64,000 bases of DNA from Apus apus (taxonomy: Eukaryota > Chordata > Aves > Apodiformes > Apodidae). Location: positions 5,942,056 through 6,006,055 of the forward strand of contig NC_067304.1 of assembly GCF_020740795.1 (NCBI RefSeq). Reading direction: 5' to 3'. A model generated the notes under the pieces. The model was not told where the DNA came from. It made no database searches and saw only the letters and a list, made by a program, of their open reading frames with translations. The translations under genes and the position numbers were made by a program. Positions 9,130-46,390 of the stretch are shown piece by piece. The stretch's first letter is position 1, and each line of letters starts with the position of its first letter.

Positions 9130-9141
9130 TTTATTTTTATT
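9130..9141 (-). terminator. Two abutting AATAAA polyadenylation signals for KCND3
   Basis: On the minus strand, 9141 down to 9130 reads AATAAAAATAAA. Just downstream (about 9110-9085) the minus strand is G/T-rich (CTTTGGGTGTTGG). It is the best candidate for the distal KCND3 cleavage site because beyond it the sequence belongs to the DDX20 side. Confidence 0.45.
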
Positions 9142-11937
9142 TAGAAGAAATCTACAGCATCATCTGGGTATTTGTGGCACATACTCTGTTTAATCCAGAT
9201 TGGATACATCAGGTACAGCAGTGGCACAAGACTCAATACTGTAAATGATATACAAGTTTCAACATATGCACTACAATTCCAAAAGAAGACAACAGGAAAC
9301 TTGGTTCTTCTAGAAAGTTGTTCTCCAATGAAGCTACCTGCAGCTGTATGCAGTACATCTTGTATCTGTCCTCTGGTGTCTGTAAGCAAAGCCCACTTAG
9401 AGTATGAAAATAGAAAATAATAAGGTCGAGAGCTTCTCGTAACATAGAACTCTGAAGGAAAACACGGTTGCTTTGGAATCCTGCACTGAGTTATCCAAAA
9501 TAGACCATCACACACCTGTTGTGAGAGACTTCATTGGTCCCAGGAGCCCGGGGGAGCTCCCAGTCCTGGCTGCACCAGAGCAAGGGGAACCTGGGGGGCT
9601 GCTCCCCCCGACTGCTGGACTAGCATGAGCCCGAAGGAAAAGAAACACGTGCACACACAAACACACAAAGTAACAGAATATTGCCTGGGAGCTAAGAAGG
9701 AATTTTCACAAGCTCTTTGTCACCTGGTCTTTTGGCTGATCCACCTGGAGTTTTTCTGGCACAGTTCCTGGGTCTGAAGGTGAGTAGCAGTGCTGGCACC
9801 TTCTGCAGAGCTCTCTGGGGTTTTGTGGGTGTTCATCAATGGAGCTGCACTTATTGAAAGGGGGGGAGGGGTTAAATTCTCTACAGCTTGTGTAACTGGC
9901 AAAGAGGTGGAACGATTTGTTCCAGGTCACTTAGTGATTCACCAAGACACTCAGGGGTAGAACACAGGTTCCTGATGCTCCCTCTCCCAGCTCTGAGTAA
10001 TTTGCTCTCTGCCTTCTTGCTTTGGGAGGGATGAAACAGTTATGGAGAGTTTTATGGTACCATTGAGTGGGAAAAACCTGAGCTCTCAAATCTGTATCTA
10101 GTGCACTTGCTTAAGGTGTTGAAGGATGGTAAATTATTGTTTGTTTGCTTGGTTTTTTTAAAAATCAAGATATATTTGATTGGTAAATTATGTGGAAAAG
10201 GAGTTTTATTCACCTAATTTTCAAAGCAGAACAAAGTCTTTGTTTCAAAGCTGCTGATGCTCACAGGCCATCTGTGGGTGCTGCCTTTGTAACTGCCATA
10301 GTCTGGCACAGAAAAAATATTACAGGATCCAAGGGATGTTTGCAGCCCATAAATTAGATGTGATTTTTAATGCACTGAATTTGCTCTATAATATGTGTAA
10401 GATACAACATGTTTTACAAGCTCTTTACTTAAAAAAGCAAAACATTTGAAGCAACTTTGCTTCTTGAGCTGGCATCGAGCTGATTCTCATGCTCACCCCT
10501 GGAGCTGCCCAAGCTAGAGGGACAAATGCTGCTTTGCAGCACTTGTGTTGTATCCCCTGCTTCAGATTCAACAAGCAGCTTTGATTCACACCTAGTATTT
10601 CTGGCTACTCTCCAGAAATGTGTGTTTTGAATTACCTGTTAACTTTAGTCCACACTAAAGCCTTGTGTGTTACTGAGCTGAAGTTTTCCCAGGTTCACTG
10701 CTAGCAAGGATAATTATTTGACAGACAGAAGTTGTCTCTGGCATAAGAATTTGCTGTAGGTTTTCTGCTCCTCGGGGCTGGCAGGCAGGCCTGGCAGTGT
10801 GGGAAGCAGAATCATTTCCTGTGGTGCAAGGGACTAGAACAGCAAGAGAGGAGAAGTCAAGGGAAGCATCATGGCTCAACAGCAGGGGAAAATCCTTGAC
10901 ACAGAGATCTATTAGCCTGGAATAAGGTCCCCAGGGACACGGTGGGAATCCTTTCCTTGGAGAATTTGGAATCTAACCTAGAGAAAACAATGCAGTCTGT
11001 TGCAGGGGAGGATATTGTGCTAGTGGAGGATGGATTGAATTTTTGGATTATTTGATTTTTATGCACCAAGATGTGTTCTCTCCAGCCCCTTCTTTATGGG
11101 TGCCCTTAAGATTTTTAAGGAAAAGAAAAAGAAAAAGGTGGATTTTAAAGTAGATGGAAGTCAAAGCCTCGGTGTGAAAGGCATTTCTCACCATTCCTTG
11201 CCAGCTGGGTGTGATTCCTTCTATTAGCAGCCCAGTGCCAGGTGAGAGGAGAGCACATCTATTAATAGGATCTGCTTAAAACCTGTGAAAATATTTTTCC
11301 CTCTGAAAAGGCTCCAGAAAGGAAACAAAATGTTCAGAAAAAGGTGTTGCTCCTTTGGGATTTTTAATATTGCTTTACAAAAGACTGAAAAAAATAATCC
11401 CCTTCCTTTTGCTTCTTTGTAAAAACAATCTGGTTTTATCTTTTTTTCTAAAGCTATAAAAAGTCACAAGGAATTAGTGGGAGGGGGGGAAGGCTTTTGG
11501 AATGAACTGCCCACATCCTACGGACACTCTGTTGGAGACTCTTGCTGATCAGGCTGGTTTGCACCCCCTGCCTTTCAGAGAGGTGTTGGCACTGGAACCC
11601 ACCCGTGTTTCTGGGTATTTTTCCTCCTGGAGGCAGCCCACACCTGGAGAAGCCTCTTTCCATCAGGAATGACTGGGATTGCAGGGGTATGTGCTGGTTT
11701 TTCCTCAGTGTAGGTGTGTGGCAGTGGGGAGGGAGGGGGTGCTGGTAAGACAGGGCAGTGCTGGGGACCACTGGGCTGAGTGGTCCAAATCCTGTTCTGG
11801 CTGAGGAATTTTCAGGATTGACTTGCCCTTATCTCAGCAATGGTTTGTAAGTTGCTTTTTAAAGGTTATAAAGAGCCTTGCAGTTTAGTACTGTAGGAAT
11901 AAGTGTCTATAGTGCAGTTCCTGTGTTCCTCTGTGCC

Positions 11938-12070
11938 AGTCATAGGATCATGGAATGGCTTGGGTTGGAAGGGACCTCAAAGATCATCTATTTCCAACCT
12001 TCCTGCACGGGCCGGGACACCTCCCACTAGCCCAGGTTGCTCAGGGCCCCCATCCAGCCTGGCCAACCAA
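11938..12070 (-). mobile_element. CR1 LINE fragment, 3' end, minus orientation
   Basis: The + strand reads CATAGGATCATGGAATGG then TTGGGTTGGAAGGGACCTC, AGATCATCTATTTCCAACC and GACACCTCCCACTAG. This matches the reverse complement of the 3' end of avian CR1 elements, whose sense strand ends in ATTCTATG repeats. It is 5'-truncated, which is usual for CR1. It sits in the inferred KCND3 3' UTR, antisense to the genome + strand and thus sense to KCND3. Confidence 0.85.
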
Positions 12071-13327
12071 TCCTTCCCTCCTTCCCTGCATTCATCTGGT
12101 GCCATGTTGTGCCCCACCAGCCCCTGCCCTGATGTTTGTGCTGTTCCAGGGACCTCAGGCCCCCATCACGGGGATGGAGCTGGGTTGGGCAGCCCAGGCA
12201 GGTTTTGTGCATGCACAGAGTCAAGTGCTTTTGGAAGCATTACTCAATCTGCTTCAGATCAGTGAATAAAGGGAGCTAATGCCCCCGTGAAGAATATTTT
12301 CAGCCCTGTTGTTCTCGGCTCAGACTTGCTTAGTTTTGTCTTTGTCCACTGCCAGCCCGTGCTGAGGTGCTGGCTGGATGGGGCAGCACCTGCCAAGGTG
12401 AGGCAGGAGAGGCAAGGATCTGTTCTTGAGCAAGGATAGCAAGGATTCCTCTTCTGTGGAGAGAACAAAGGCTGTGGCTGCCCTGACAATCTGAGCTCAA
12501 GCACCCAGCCAGACACCCCAAGGACTGGCTTTTCTCTTTACTAGTTTTTGCCTCTTAAAAATGTATTTTGTTGGGTTTTTTTTTCCCAAGAAGCATTTTG
12601 ACTGACAGCAACTGAACACCAATAGTGCTTTTAGCCACAGGCTGCCAGGATTGCTATTCACAGAGAACTGGGTGCAGAGAGATGAAGTGGTTTGTTTACC
12701 ACTCCACAGTAAATCAGGAACAAGAAAGGCAGCACCCAGAACCCACGGAGAGTCCCTGACTCTTGGTCACCCTTTCCTTGTCAGCAGGGCAGCGTGTGGC
12801 CCTCCTGGGGGGCTGCAGGGTGCAAAGTGGTGGGGAGCAAGGCCTCTGGTCTAGGAGTGTGAGGGTGTTCAGATGGGGAGCAGATGATGACAAATAATGA
12901 AGTGAAAACAAAGAATTCACACATCAAGAAAAACTCAGTAATGGTAAGATCAACTGCAGTACAACCTCCTACAGGAAGCAGCAAAGGCAGAGCTTTTCAA
13001 TAATTTAAAACAGGACTAAACATAGTTTTTGGGTAAGGGGTTGCAGCACTGGAGTAATTGACTATAAGCTGGTGCCACTACTGAAGGCTGAGCCCTAATA
13101 TTCCTAGAGCCTTGGAGGTGTCTAAGGAAGCTGCTGAGTTAATGCCTCAGCCCTCTGAGTCCACGCTGTAACTAGCAGGTTAGGAGGCTAACAAAGCAGA
13201 TTGCTAGCTAATACATTTCAGTCAGCATGTAGGTCTATTTATCTATCTGTACATGTATGTGTCTATTATTTTTATGTGTGTATATGTGTATATAAATAGT
13301 ACATCAGGATAGACTGTGACAGATGTT

Positions 13328-13341
13328 AAAAAAAAAAAAAA
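13328..13341 (+). repeat. Poly(A) run
   Basis: Fourteen A residues following a T/G/A-rich low-complexity stretch (13235-13305, TATGTGTGTATATGTGTATA). On the KCND3 strand this is a poly(U) run in the 3' UTR. Confidence 0.8.
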
Positions 13342-14113
13342 GAAGTCATCCATTTGCTGAATCAGCCTCAAACATGCTTAGAGCAGCTCTGAACTCTGGT
13401 GTTGGTGAACTCCCTGTCCAGGAACAGGATTCCTGAGGTGTCCTTGTTCTCTACCAGCTGCTGGGGACTGGGAGCATCACCCTTCCAGGGTGTGTTCAGG
13501 GCCTCCAGGCTTTTGTGCAGGACTGCAGCAATTAGCCAGAGGATGACAAGTGAAGAGGTGGGTGACATTGCTCCTCACTTTGCCCTTCATGGAGCACACC
13601 TGGTCTGAAAAGGGGGCTTGAGAAAGGCAGAATGGAAGAAAAAAGTTAGTCTTCTTAGGGAGAAAAAAAAAATACATCAGTCATGTTTCAGGGCCACTTA
13701 TTTCCTTAAATAATTCCTAGAAAGAGGTGCTAGGACTGACCACAGCTTGGTCAGAAGTATCAGCTTCTTGGTAGTACCACAGTGTTAGTTCAGGTTTTGG
13801 TTGACTAGAAGGGTGTGACTTTTCCCAAACTGGGGGTAGAACTGCAAAAAGAAACTGCTGTCTGTGCCAGACTTGATCAAATGTTTTCCAAACTGCAGAA
13901 CTGCTCCCCCTTCCCAGGTGGATGCACGTTGGAGATCCTGGGCTGGGGCTGGAAAGGAACTTGCTAACCTGTTCTGCCCCTGAAATCAGTGCAACCCAGA
14001 AGCCATTGATGAGACAAGGACTGGGAAAAGGCCAAATACCCCTCTGTCCATGCAAGATATTTGGCTCTGGGGTTAGTTATTATCAAGTATAGATCCAGAC
14101 GTTACTGGGCTAC

Positions 14114-14121
14114 TATTTACA
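14114..14121 (-). promoter_or_regulatory. Pumilio-type element TGTAAATA in the KCND3 3' UTR
   Basis: The minus strand reads TGTAAATA, the canonical Pumilio recognition element, about 1.1 kb after the KCND3 stop codon. Pumilio proteins repress or relocalise neuronal mRNAs. Function here is inferred from the motif alone; an 8-mer occurs often by chance. Confidence 0.35.
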
Positions 14122-14550
14122 GTGGGTTGTATGTCCAGTGCTAGCAAAGAGATTTGTATCTAGAAAACAAAACTAAAAAAGCATGGGCATACGTTGGAGA
14201 AACCTCTGTTAGACTTTGAACACCTGATGCAGTCAAGTTCAGTGCTTTCTCATTCTTTGCCATTTGTGTGCACAGTATTAAAAAAAGAGTCCTACCTTTT
14301 TTGTTCTTTTTAAAAATACAGGACTGGTGGTCTAGTCACACTCTTACAGGTAAGTGATAACAAAAGTAGAAAGCAGATACCCAGGTGGGACTAAAACTCT
14401 ACTATAGCCTGTCTTTTTTTTTTTTTTTCCACAAATATGTTTTCACAGACAATAATTAGCAGACAAACACACTGTTTGCAATTGCACTGTATTGACTTAA
14501 AAGGCGGATACAAAATTGTCTAAGTTAAGAATGCCATCCAGGGTGAAACA

Positions 14551-14571
14551 GTGTGTGTGTGTGTGTGTGTG
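14551..14571 (+). repeat. (GT)10 microsatellite
   Basis: Uninterrupted GT dinucleotides in the KCND3 3' UTR, reading as (CA)n in the mRNA. A (CA)7 run lies 105 bases away on the same strand, so the two form a potential stem between complementary repeats. Confidence 0.9.
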
Positions 14572-14676
14572 CACATCTGTGTGCTGACACGTGCTTGTGT
14601 GTCCCAGCTGTGCCCCCAGGGCTGGCAGCAGGCTCTGCTGCCTGGCAGGCAGTGCTGCTGTGCCCTGGCTGCTGCG

Positions 14677-14690
14677 CACACACACACACA
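14677..14690 (+). repeat. (CA)7 microsatellite
   Basis: Seven CA units, complementary to the GT run at 14551-14571 on the same strand. Confidence 0.85.
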
Positions 14691-14750
14691 GGGCTGGGAA
14701 GGGGGATCTGTCACAGGTGGCTTCTTGTCTAAATCTTTTCCTATAAAAGA

Positions 14751-14782
14751 AAAACAAACAAACAAACAACAAAACAAACAAA
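14751..14782 (+). repeat. AAAC-rich low-complexity tract
   Basis: Imperfect AAAC repeats. Simple sequence in the inferred KCND3 3' UTR. Confidence 0.8.
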
Positions 14783-15258
14783 GTGAAATTTTGGTTGGTC
14801 TAAAGGTTCTGCTCCATGAAGAAAAAAAATTCACAAAATCCATTGTTTTTCACCTGTTCAGTCATTTCCTCATGAATAAATATTATCCATTAAAAACCTT
14901 GCCACAGGTGCTGCGATACACAGTGTTACATCTCCGCTTCTGCAGGGACTCTCTTCTTGCCATGATGCTTCTTTCCCTCTGGCCTCCACGGGTGACTTTT
15001 TGCCCTCTACCCTGGCACAACACACTCTCCGTGCAGGTTTTTCCTTTAACCAGCCTCGTCCTTCCTTCCCCAACCCTTCCTCAGTCCACAGCTGGGATGT
15101 GAGCCCGAAGAAAAGCTGCCCCGTCGGGTCCGTCGCTGAGCGATGGCGAAACGTCAGGTTGGTCCATCCAGGCACAATTTGCAGCAAGAAAGGAGCATGG
15201 AGGTGTGGAGGGAGAGGGGGGCACTGGTCTGCCAGCCTCCTTCTGTGCATGAGACGTC

Positions 15259-40322
<25,064 letters not shown>

Positions 40323-43300
40323 TCAGCAACGCCCAGAGGTGGCAGGACAGGGTCCTGGGGTGCTGTCACCCCAGAGGGGACAGCTGACACCATGCTTGAG
40401 CAGAGAATTAAGCTAAAGCAAGGAAAGGTACTTCTGTTGCAGAGAGAGGAGCCTGTGCAGGCACCTGTGGAGCGTGTGCAGCTCCCGGCCCTGCTCCCTC
40501 CCTGCAGAGGAGCTCAAACCCACCTGCAGCTGAACGGCTGCTCAGCAGCAGCTTCGTGTCTTTTCGTTCCCTTGTATCCAGCTGCAAACAAGGACTGATT
40601 TATTCTTCCCCATCCAACCCCAGCAGTTTCAATGCCATCTTTTCAGTCAGAAATTTGGGGTATATTCCAACCAGAGGTGAATTCCCAGGAACATGAGACC
40701 AGCTGAAAAAGGTTTGCTTGTGTGTGACACAATCTCTGTGTTGCACCCCAAGTGATTGGACCTCTCAATTCTGACCAACCGTTGCCCGTGATTCCCCATC
40801 CCACAGCTCAGCTACTGTCCCAGGGCACTGCCTGGGCTGTTCTCTTTGCCCTCTAGAAGTGACTTCTGTGCTTTTTGCTGCAAAGGGCTGATGGGCAAAC
40901 AAAAACCCATCCAGGAAGCTGGATGTGCATTGTGGGGTGTTGAGGTTGTGCAACAAAAAGCTCCCTGCAGTAGGTAGAAACAGGATTAGCTCAGCCACTG
41001 ACTGAGTTTACAAGCCTCGTTTCAGTGAGCCATTTATTACATGCTTGTGTGCAAATGTATATTAATATCAATATTCACTGAAGTAACTTTCATCCGGAGG
41101 AAAGAGAAAAGCAGGCGGCCAAATAACAGATTTAAAACCAAATCTCTGATCTGGCAATGGCTTTGTGCAAAGCACTGGGGCAGGGGAGTTCCCAAAGCAC
41201 CTCTGGGACTCGGGAGGACACCTTGGACTCTGTGAAATCCCACCACAAACAGGTTTATGTGACCTGGCTACACCCTGGGGTAGAAGAGAGGTCCTAGGCA
41301 CTGCAGCCTGCTGAAGTTTTCACCGGACAGGGAAAGGATGCTAAAATCAACACCTGGGCCTAAGGAAGACATCCCATGTTTCAGGGTGCTTGCAATGTGG
41401 AGAGTCCCTGAGCTGCTCTCAGAGGGTGTTTGGGATTTCTGTTCTCTTCCTTGGCAAGTTCTGGTGTTTGATGCAGCAAATACTGAAAAGCAAAACTGTT
41501 TACCCTTGAGGCTTTATTTTTACCACTGATGTCTGCATGTGATATCATATAATGTCTGCTGGGCTATCACACTTGCTTAGTCTCATGCTCAGTGACAGCT
41601 TTTCTTCAGCATTTTCAGGCTTTTGGGTTTGTTTTGGTGTAAATGCTTCAGGCTTCACTAGCTAAGGCTTAATTATCCTGAGCAGAATCCTCCTTCTGCC
41701 TTCACCTGCATTAAAACCCCCCAGAATATCTCAAATCAATAAAATACTATTTATGCTTGTTAGCTTCTTAGCCTCTGCTTTATGCAGAGGTAGTTTAAAA
41801 CCTCTCACTAAGTGACAAGGTCTTCTGCCTCATTTAACACTGTTCTAAAAAATATAAAATCTTTCTTTCTTTTCTCCCGCTGCGTCTTAATAAAATAAGG
41901 CTGAAGATTAATCATATGCCTCAAACGTGATCTCAGTGACCTGGAGCACTGAGAGAAAGCCCTTCAGTGTGTTGTGGGAAGTACAGTAATAAGTGTCTGG
42001 CTCAGTCTGTCTTGGAGAGTTTTATTCTTGCACACAGGCTGAGAGAGTTACCTCATTACTTGAGACTTCAGAGAAGGTGCTTTAAAACACCCTCAGGGAG
42101 GATCAAAGTGTCTTGGAGCATGGAGGGTTTTGCAGGGCAATTGTAGAGACCTTAATTTGCAGAACTGTTATGAGAGATACTGTGACGAGACGTTTTGCCC
42201 TGGCTGGATCAGCCTGCACATGAGCAAGACCAAAGCCTCGTACCCGTGGCTTCTGGGTCCGCCAGTTGCCCGTGGGCACAGCGCCCTGGAGCCGTCCCCC
42301 TGGCACATCGTGCCCTTGCAGCCCTGTTCTCTGCCTTTGCTGGGCTGACCCGTGGTGTGAGTGGTGCTGATGTGTGGAAGTGTCCTACCTGTTGCATCAG
42401 AGCTAAAACCCAGCTGGGATCTAGAGCTGCTGGCACTGAAGGAGAGGCCTCCCTGGGCCTTTGTCCGTGAGGGGGTTTGGAACGAGCCTGCAAAGCTGCA
42501 GCCGTTCTGCTCTGCTGTTGGCACCTGCAGCTGCTGCAAGTTTAATTGCTGGAGTGACTGTGTTTCTCTGGAGGTACTAATGACCACATGGCATATTTAT
42601 AACAGACACAATGCCAAATAATCTCAAATATTGGATTTCAGTTAGTGCTAATTGGGCATTTGAAACCCAAAACTCTTTTCCCCAGACTGGAATGAAAGAA
42701 CTCAACTTTCCCATTAATGTTTAGTAAAAGGCAACTTGTCACCTAAAAAATTTCTTCTACAGAAAGTGCATTTTAAGTAATTTATCAGTAATCTCATTAG
42801 AGCAGCAAGAAGATAGAAGAGTTAGGTAATGATTAACATTCAGAGGGTCTAATGGGATCTTTGAGCCTGTAATAAAACAACAGGAGGCTATGAATTCCTT
42901 AGACTTTGAATGTGACCTCTAGTAAAATCCTTCCAGCTTTCTGAACCTCAGCTCCCCATTTCTGAAATGGCAATTGGTAGCTTTTCCTTTGCCTCTTGGG
43001 GTAAGGAGGTGCTGGGCTCCTCAGAGCAGGGGCTGTCACAGCTGCTAAATGCACCCAACACCCAGCAGGGACCCCAGCAATGCTGGGCCACCAGCACGAC
43101 TAGTGCCAAGTGGTTGTGTGGAAACCTGGAGTCAGTGCAGCCTGTGGTGTCCAGTTCAATTAAATCCTTGAACAGACAAACCATGAAAAAAAAAAAAAAT
43201 CAAAATAGAAAACTACTTTAAAGTGGTTACTCTTCAGACTGGAGAAGACTGAGTGCAGGATTTCAATGTTGTTCTTTTTTTTTTTTAATTTGTATTGTGA

Positions 43301-46300
43301 TTTCTGTGTTCTTTAAATGCAAATGGGGTCATAAGTCACTCACCCTAATTAGCAGCTATTAGCCTTGACAGCATAATGTGCTGTTGTTTTTCTGTCTGTC
43401 AGGACAGAAATTGTGATCAAGTAGAGGTCGCTGCTTCTGAGGTCTGGTTCTAGTAGCAGAAGTGTCTGGACACTGCTTAGCTCCCAGCTGGAGACAGCAA
43501 TAAATAAGGTGCTGAACAGCTCATCAAGTGACTTGCTCTAAAAATAGACTCTGAGCAGCATCTCTGAGGATCCTGTCTCCCTGTGCAGCACTCACAGCCC
43601 TAGGAACAGGGAATTGCAGCCAAAAAGCTGGAAGGTCCTGTGGTACAGGACAAGGGAAGGTGCTCAGCAGTAACACCTCTCTGGGGACAGGGAAGCAGCT
43701 TTTCAGAGGACACTTCTTTTCCAGCAGCCTTTTTAAGTGCCAGCTTTCCAGCCAGTGTAAGGCAGGCACCTGGGGAGGGGCTCGTGGTCCGTAAATTGCC
43801 ATCATTGCACAGCTCTTGTCTCCATGGGCTTCTCTAGATGCAGGGGAGGTAAGAGTGCAACTGAAAAATGGTAAACCCGTGGCCCAGCACCTTCCCTCTC
43901 AGCAGCAGCTGATCTGTCCTTGGACAGAGCATCAGGCCATGCCTAGTGGTGCAAAACCTTGTGGTTTTCACACACAGCCTATGAAAGCTGAAATATCTCA
44001 TGCAGGGTGGGAGCAGAAGCAGTGCTGCTCCACATGGTTCAGCATTTCTGGCTCAAACTGGCCCTGGCAGCTCTTTGAGAACTTCTTTATCTCTCTAACC
44101 TTTTGCACAGCACAGTCAAAAGAAGATTTCACTCCAGCCTGTAAGCTTCTGCTTTTTGGGACAATAAGGACAGAATAATAACATGATGTAGCCTACAATA
44201 GAATATGATTTTGAAAGCCTTTTGCATGAAAGAGAGAGAATTAGGCATGGAATTAGCATGTAGCTTTCCAGGTGCAAGAGATCCTCTTTTGTACTGTAAG
44301 GAAATCACTATGCAAAGGTCTCATTTGCACAGAGGAGAAAAAAAGGTCTCAAATTCAGCTGGAATGTTTCAGTTGCATTGCCAGACTGTGTGTGTTGCAT
44401 CTGACAGCTCAGAGGAGCTCCTGTCCCTCCATGTAATAGGTGCAAGTCCAATGTAATCATGCTAATGCTGCTTTGAACCTCAGTGAAATAATGAGTGTGT
44501 CACTTCCAATGAAACGATGAAAACAAAAGCGAGTGTTACTCATTCTGTCTTGGTTTTGCACATGACTAAGGAACAGGGAATTAACAGCTATGCTAAGGGG
44601 GCTGGGGACGCTCAGAGCTTTTGGTTTGGGTGTAATTCATGGTTCCTCTGCCCCAGGAGCTGTTTATCCACCCTGCTGGAATTACCCCAGGAAAAGCCAC
44701 AGCTCCCTGGGGCAGCACGAGCTGCTGCTCCCCGGTGCCTTTTCCTGCCCTCTTGGGCTTTATCCTGCCGAGTGTTTGTACCCCCAGGCATGCAAAGATG
44801 CTGTTGCCTTTTCCAGCAGAGATGTTCTGCAAACACAGGCCCAGTAACCCCTCTCCAAAAGGACAGTCTGGTATGTTCATCTCAAATTTTTAAATATCCT
44901 GATGCTGTGAAGAGCAGGATGCTGATGAGTGCCTTGAGGAGCCTGACACATGAGGAGGCTTGTGGTGCCTCCTGGAAGAGTGTGTCACCAGAGCCATGGT
45001 GGCTTTAGAGCAGGAGGCCTTGAGCAGCAAACCAGCTGTGTCCAGGAGAGCACTAGCCTATTTCATGCTAGGATTCTTTTACATTAATATACCTATTTTC
45101 TGCCTTGTTTTGAGCTGGGCAGCTCCCCAGCTGTGCATTCAACTTCTGCAATATTCAGCGTGGTTTTACTCTACCCTTTTCTTTTTCCCTGGCTTATTTT
45201 TTTGGTTAATGTGTTCATGGCTGTGCTCACCCTCCCCAGATATTCTGCTGAAATTGCCTCCATCAGCCAAGCTGCAGGGATGAGAGCTGGAGATGCATAT
45301 CAGGGCCAGCAGCTCCTTATCTTCAGTACTTGGATTAGTTTTGATTTTTTTTGTAAAGCTCTGGTCAGCAGATACTTAGTGGGGATTTTCTGGTAATGTT
45401 GCCTTTTGATTTTATTTTGCTTCACATATTACTGAGTTTTGTGTGATAAAAGGACTGAGAGATGTATCTGAAGCATGGTTTGATGCTGTTAGGCCCTTTT
45501 CTCATGCTGACAGAAGTGAATACGCAATGAAATGGGAAGGTAGGATGTATAACAGAGGGATTTCTGTACAGTGCAGGAATTATCTCACTGGAGCTCACTG
45601 GTTCATGTGGGGAATTTGCTAGAGCCCTGACAGGGCTGGTCAGGTGCTTTTAACACCGAGACCATGTGGTTATATCACCCGGGGTGAGAAGGTATCACTG
45701 AGGAGGTGCAACTCCTGCTGCTTCTCTACAAGTGAGAACTGGAAGGAGAGGCAGATTATTCCCTAAGGATTTGCACAGGAGGGGTCTGTGCTCCCGGGGA
45801 GCCCCTCCCAACCCTCACCAAGGCCAGGTTAAGGGATTAGATGGACTTGAGGTCACTTGTTCATTCCTGTACTTGTACAAGGAAGGTGGCCTGGCTGAAG
45901 GTCTCTGGGAGCAACTGGTATCATCAATATTCCTGCACCAAGAGCAGCACTGCCCAAAGAAATGGGAATGTTTGTGTAGACTTGGGAATAACCTGAGTAG
46001 GTTATTTAATACACTGAGGGGTGAGAATACTTAATATGTGCACACACTGGTTCCATTTATGCTCCCTAGCTTGGATCAGCTTCCCAGCCTGTAGGCAGTT
46101 AAAACAGATGGTCTGAATTTGGGTAACATTCAGACCTTGAGTTGAAGCTAAAAATGGAATTTCATTGGGAAGGAAAGTAGGTCAGAAAGCTAAAGCCCCT
46201 AGTCCTAAAATGATGAAAGGCTTCTAATCAAGTGTTTTCTATTACCATTCATTAAAAGGAGCACCAAAAAAGATATTATTAGAGGCCTTTGGAAAAGGGA

Positions 46301-46315
46301 TTGCAATGGGAGTGA

Positions 46316-46390
46316 GGGCACCCCCTTTCCTGCAGGGACACCCCCTTTCCTGCAGGGACACCCCCTTTCCTGCAGGGACACCCCTGTGTC
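46316..46390 (+). repeat. 20-bp minisatellite, three perfect copies plus partial
   Basis: The unit CCCCCTTTCCTGCAGGGACA is repeated exactly at 46321, 46341 and 46361, with a diverging partial copy after 46381. Perfect identity suggests recent expansion, so copy number is probably polymorphic. Confidence 0.92.

Larger units (their letters stand above)
9115..15258 (-). other. KCND3: KCND3 3' UTR (inferred, about 6 kb)
   Basis: On the minus strand this region follows the KCND3 stop codon. It has no further coding exons, and mammalian KCND3 also has a multi-kilobase 3' UTR (from memory). The proximal end is certain; the distal end is inferred from the tandem AATAAA at 9141-9130. It holds a CR1 fragment, CA/GT microsatellites, homopolymer runs and a Pumilio-type site. 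Alternative poly(A) sites within it are likely (for example TTTATT on the + strand near 10206). Confidence 0.5.

Noticed and set aside
41772-41790. CCTCTGC-TTTAT-GCAGAGG hairpin
   Set aside because: A seven-base stem with a five-base loop is expected by chance in a 64-kb window, and there is no T-run or RNA-gene context.
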